Shown piece after piece: positions 61,293-64,000 of a stretch of DNA of 64,000 bases. The stretch is taken from NCBI GenBank assembly GCA_026686845.1, contig JAIVEN010000013.1, positions 8,700,001 to 8,764,000 of the forward strand. Reading direction: 5' to 3'. Each line of letters starts with the position of its first letter. Position 1 is the stretch's first letter. This DNA comes from Adenanthera pavonina (taxonomy: Eukaryota > Streptophyta > Magnoliopsida > Fabales > Fabaceae). The translations under genes were made by a program, and so were the position numbers. The notes under the pieces are model-generated. The model did no database searches, was not told the DNA's origin, and saw only the letters and a list, made by a program, of their open reading frames with translations.

Positions 61293-64000
61293 GGAGGGCA
61301 GAATGTTTGGGGTAGACGATAGCGAGCAATATATATACATAAATGCGAGGATAATAATGTAGAAAGCCTGGCTTAATAGAAATTTAATTATATCATGAAT
61401 CAATAAAAACATCTTGATGATAAGAATATTAAAATTTGATAGTGATAACTTTTTTAAATTTAAAAAGACTAAATTATAATATTTTGTTACAAGGATCAAA
61501 TCTGTTGGCTAAAAAGAAAAAGAAGAAGAAGGATCGAATCTAACTATTTGAAGTTGATCATAATGGAAGGGGATTAAGTTTGCTTAAGTATAATATCTGA
61601 AATTCAAAACTAAGGTAATATAAAAAATTAAATTTTCTATAAGTTATTAAGTCATTTTGAACATTTTAGATACTATTTGAGAAATGGGCCACATCCAAAT
61701 AGCTCATTTTAAATGGGCCTCAGTTCCTAAAGCCTGTCCCATAGCTTTTTAAATTTTGCTATAAATGCCAAAATTCAAATGCCTTTTAATCTTTACAATG
61801 TAATATAAACAATTTATTTTCTTACATACATAATTCTTCAAATTAAACTAATTTAGGAACGACTGTTTGGTTTAGGAATTTAGGAAGGAATTTTTTTACC
61901 TAATTTTTTAGCGTGTATTTAAATTTAAGAAAAAAAAGAACAAAAAAACAGGCCACATGGACTGGCTTGTGGCCCTCACAGGCTAGTGTTTTTTTTTTTC
62001 AGTACAACAAACTTAAGTCTACAATCTCATTTTACATTTAGGGCTTCAAAATTTAAAGCCCAGCCCACCATTTTTTTTTTGAGCTAAACAGGCCAGTCTC
62101 ATCAGGCTAAGCCTATAGTTCCAGCTCTAATTTCGAAAGAAAAAAAACCAATCAAGTGAAAGGGTAGAATATATTAAAGTTATTGTATCCGATACATATT
62201 CATTTACTTTTTTAAAAGTATGAATGCAATATAACGTGTGAACGAAAGGTCAGTTATTAGAGGAAATATCACTTGCTTTGTGGTCCTGCATCTTGAAAAA
62301 TATTTCCGAAATGCTTGCGGTCGTATTCAGAACGGATGGAGAATCCTTGCCGTGTTGAATGAATTGTCTCGAATCCATAATTTCATGCTCACAATTTTTA
62401 TTTTAGTTGTTGTATCCTTGTCCAATGAATTCAATGCTCATCTCAAAAGATAAGCATAGGATGCTTGTCATTAATATAAAGTGTCCATAATAAAATTGTA
62501 TCATCCATATTTAATTTAATTTTATTTTATTTTTATATCTTTAAAAAAAATAATTTCATATTCATATAAAAAAGGATAATCTCATAACTAGCACTTTTTT
62601 AAAATACGAATTTATTATTAAAAAATAATGTTTAAAAACATTAAATTTGGACCACTTGGATGGTTTAAATCACATTTCAGCAAAATGCACGCTATACTCA
62701 TTGCTTCAATAAGCATTGAAATCTAGAGTCGATAGATATTAGCAAAAAGAAAAAAATCTACTGGGGAGAGATGTAGGGTCCCTTGTGGAATCAAGACAAA
62801 ACGGAATAAAGTCTAGGAGTAAACAATCCCATTCTATCCTCATTCCAAGAGGATTCAATTCCTCCAAGTGGCCAGGTAAACTTGGGATTTCCAAGCTCTA
62901 AAGTGAGACAACAGCTTACCAAGAAGGAAGTACTTTTGGTGGCTTCTAGAATTTACATGAGAAATATCAACCCTTCAATCTCTATTAAGTAGACTTTGAT
63001 GCTTTACACCAAATGGTAATAGCCATTGATCTGCATTTCGCTTTTACATATAAGTGGGACAGCAAGCCTTGCCCTTCTCTGAAATCTCTAGCTTCTTTTT
63101 TCAGTTCAATAAAAGCACAATAAGCAACCAAGTGTGGTTCGCCACGCACGAAATGTGGCCTGATTCATATTTCTATTTTTTTAAAATTTTAATTTAAAAA
63201 AAAAAAAAGAGAGATATAAACACAGAGGGGAGTCACGTACTGTGCGTGTCATGCACCGAAGTGACTCCTAATAGAAAGGCCCTTATGCACTAATAAATAG
63301 TAAAAGCAAACAATCTTTTTGTTATCAATAATGTCTTGATTTTCTTGAGATTGACTTCAAGCCCTCACGTATAGGGCTGCGCTGCACCTTGAGACTGAGA
63401 TATCTTTTAAAGTAATATTGCAGTGTATGAGTGAATTTCAAATGTTAGCTTTTCTTTTGTTTAATTCTAATTTTTCCCTCTTTTCTCATTCATCCTTAAT
63501 TGAAAGAAAAAGGATCCATTTGCTTATAACATTGGGATCATTAAATCAAGAAAAGCTTTCGTTTCACATAGGGGCAGCTCTTTTCTTTCCACCCTCCTTT
63601 TGTTTTGTGGAGTCTTATAGGCCATAGCTAGTCAAAAATACCCCTAGCTTAAATTTCCGTAATTTTCCCCTCATTCACTATCCAAACACTTTATTTTTAT
63701 GGCTTTTTGTAACTAATAGGAGAAATTACCTGTTTTGGTTCTTTAGGTTTAGATCATCTCATTGTTTTTTTAATTACTTAAGTCATCTAAATTGTTAATA
63801 AATTAAAAAAAAAATACTCAAGAAATAAACTTCCTGAATGTTGTATAATATCTAGCTTTCTTCCCATAGTATAGTAATATCAGTCTTTTCTGATGTAACT
63901 AGCTCAAAATCTTCCACCTTATACTCACTATAATTACCTTTCTTTGGGCCATCTATACCCACTATAATTACCAAGAAATAGTGATTGACTAATATGTTAG
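61293..64000. other. Intergenic DNA, no gene seen
   Basis: No convincing gene. 61.67-62.13 kb has GC-rich GGGCC and AGGCCAGTCTCATCAGGC patches resembling a decayed hAT-type element, but without matching ends. 62.76-63.1 kb has balanced composition without a recognised frame. A short hairpin lies at 63229-63268: GGAGTCAC pairs with GTGACTCC. Confidence 0.5.

Noticed and set aside
61668..62135. GC-rich patches suggesting another hAT element
   Set aside because: Candidate ends (TAGATACTATTTG and TAGAGCTGGAAC) do not pair well and no 8-bp duplication was found.

Overview
The window is nuclear DNA from a eudicot plant: it is very AT-rich, its genes carry GT-AG introns, and its proteins belong to plant families. 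There is no sign of a prokaryotic, organellar or viral genome. Most of the 64 kb is repeat sequence. Three intact-looking host genes stand out.

Layout: 1-2.3 kb is featureless AT-rich DNA. 2.3-11.0 kb is a decayed autonomous Helitron (Rep plus PIF1-type helicase) in which one internal segment of about 835 bp, carrying the Rep tyrosine motif, has been tandemly copied five times. It ends abruptly next to an unrelated tandem repeat of about 150 bp (11.0-11.6 kb). 11.6-23.4 kb is intergenic, with small transposon remnants, microsatellites, a long inverted repeat and a MITE full of an AAGCACTTAT-like motif.

Genes: 24.0-29.75 kb (+) is a five-exon gene for a 950-residue TRM/LONGIFOLIA-type protein (LIARLMGLE motif, C-terminal DUF4378). 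31.1-31.8 kb (-) is an intronless gene for a 238-residue plant protein of unknown function, convergent with the first. 54.7-57.3 kb (-) is an eight-exon gene for a 247-residue plastid-type peptidyl-tRNA hydrolase/CRS2-family protein with every classical Pth catalytic residue present. Exon phases of both spliced genes close exactly (2853 and 744 coding bases).

Transposons between and after the genes: two Stowaway MITEs (32.2 and 33.1 kb); a complete but coding-dead Ty1/copia element (39.3-45.8 kb) with paired LTRs, a CTTAC target duplication, PBS and polypurine tract; a degenerate LTR-like region with a 76-bp satellite (46.1-47.7 kb); a very long apparent solo LTR (47.7-53.2 kb, CTTAT duplication) that holds a nested element which itself holds another; then a Stowaway (59.5 kb), a hAT element with perfect 8-bp duplication (60.2 kb) and another inverted-repeat element (60.9 kb).

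The most unusual feature is in the copia leader (39.80-40.10 kb): an array of eight small stem-loops. Seven have 6-bp stems with exactly 9-nt loops at 33-37 nt spacing, and the stems differ between units by compensating changes. This pattern points to selection for RNA or DNA structure in the retroelement leader and I do not know it from any described family.
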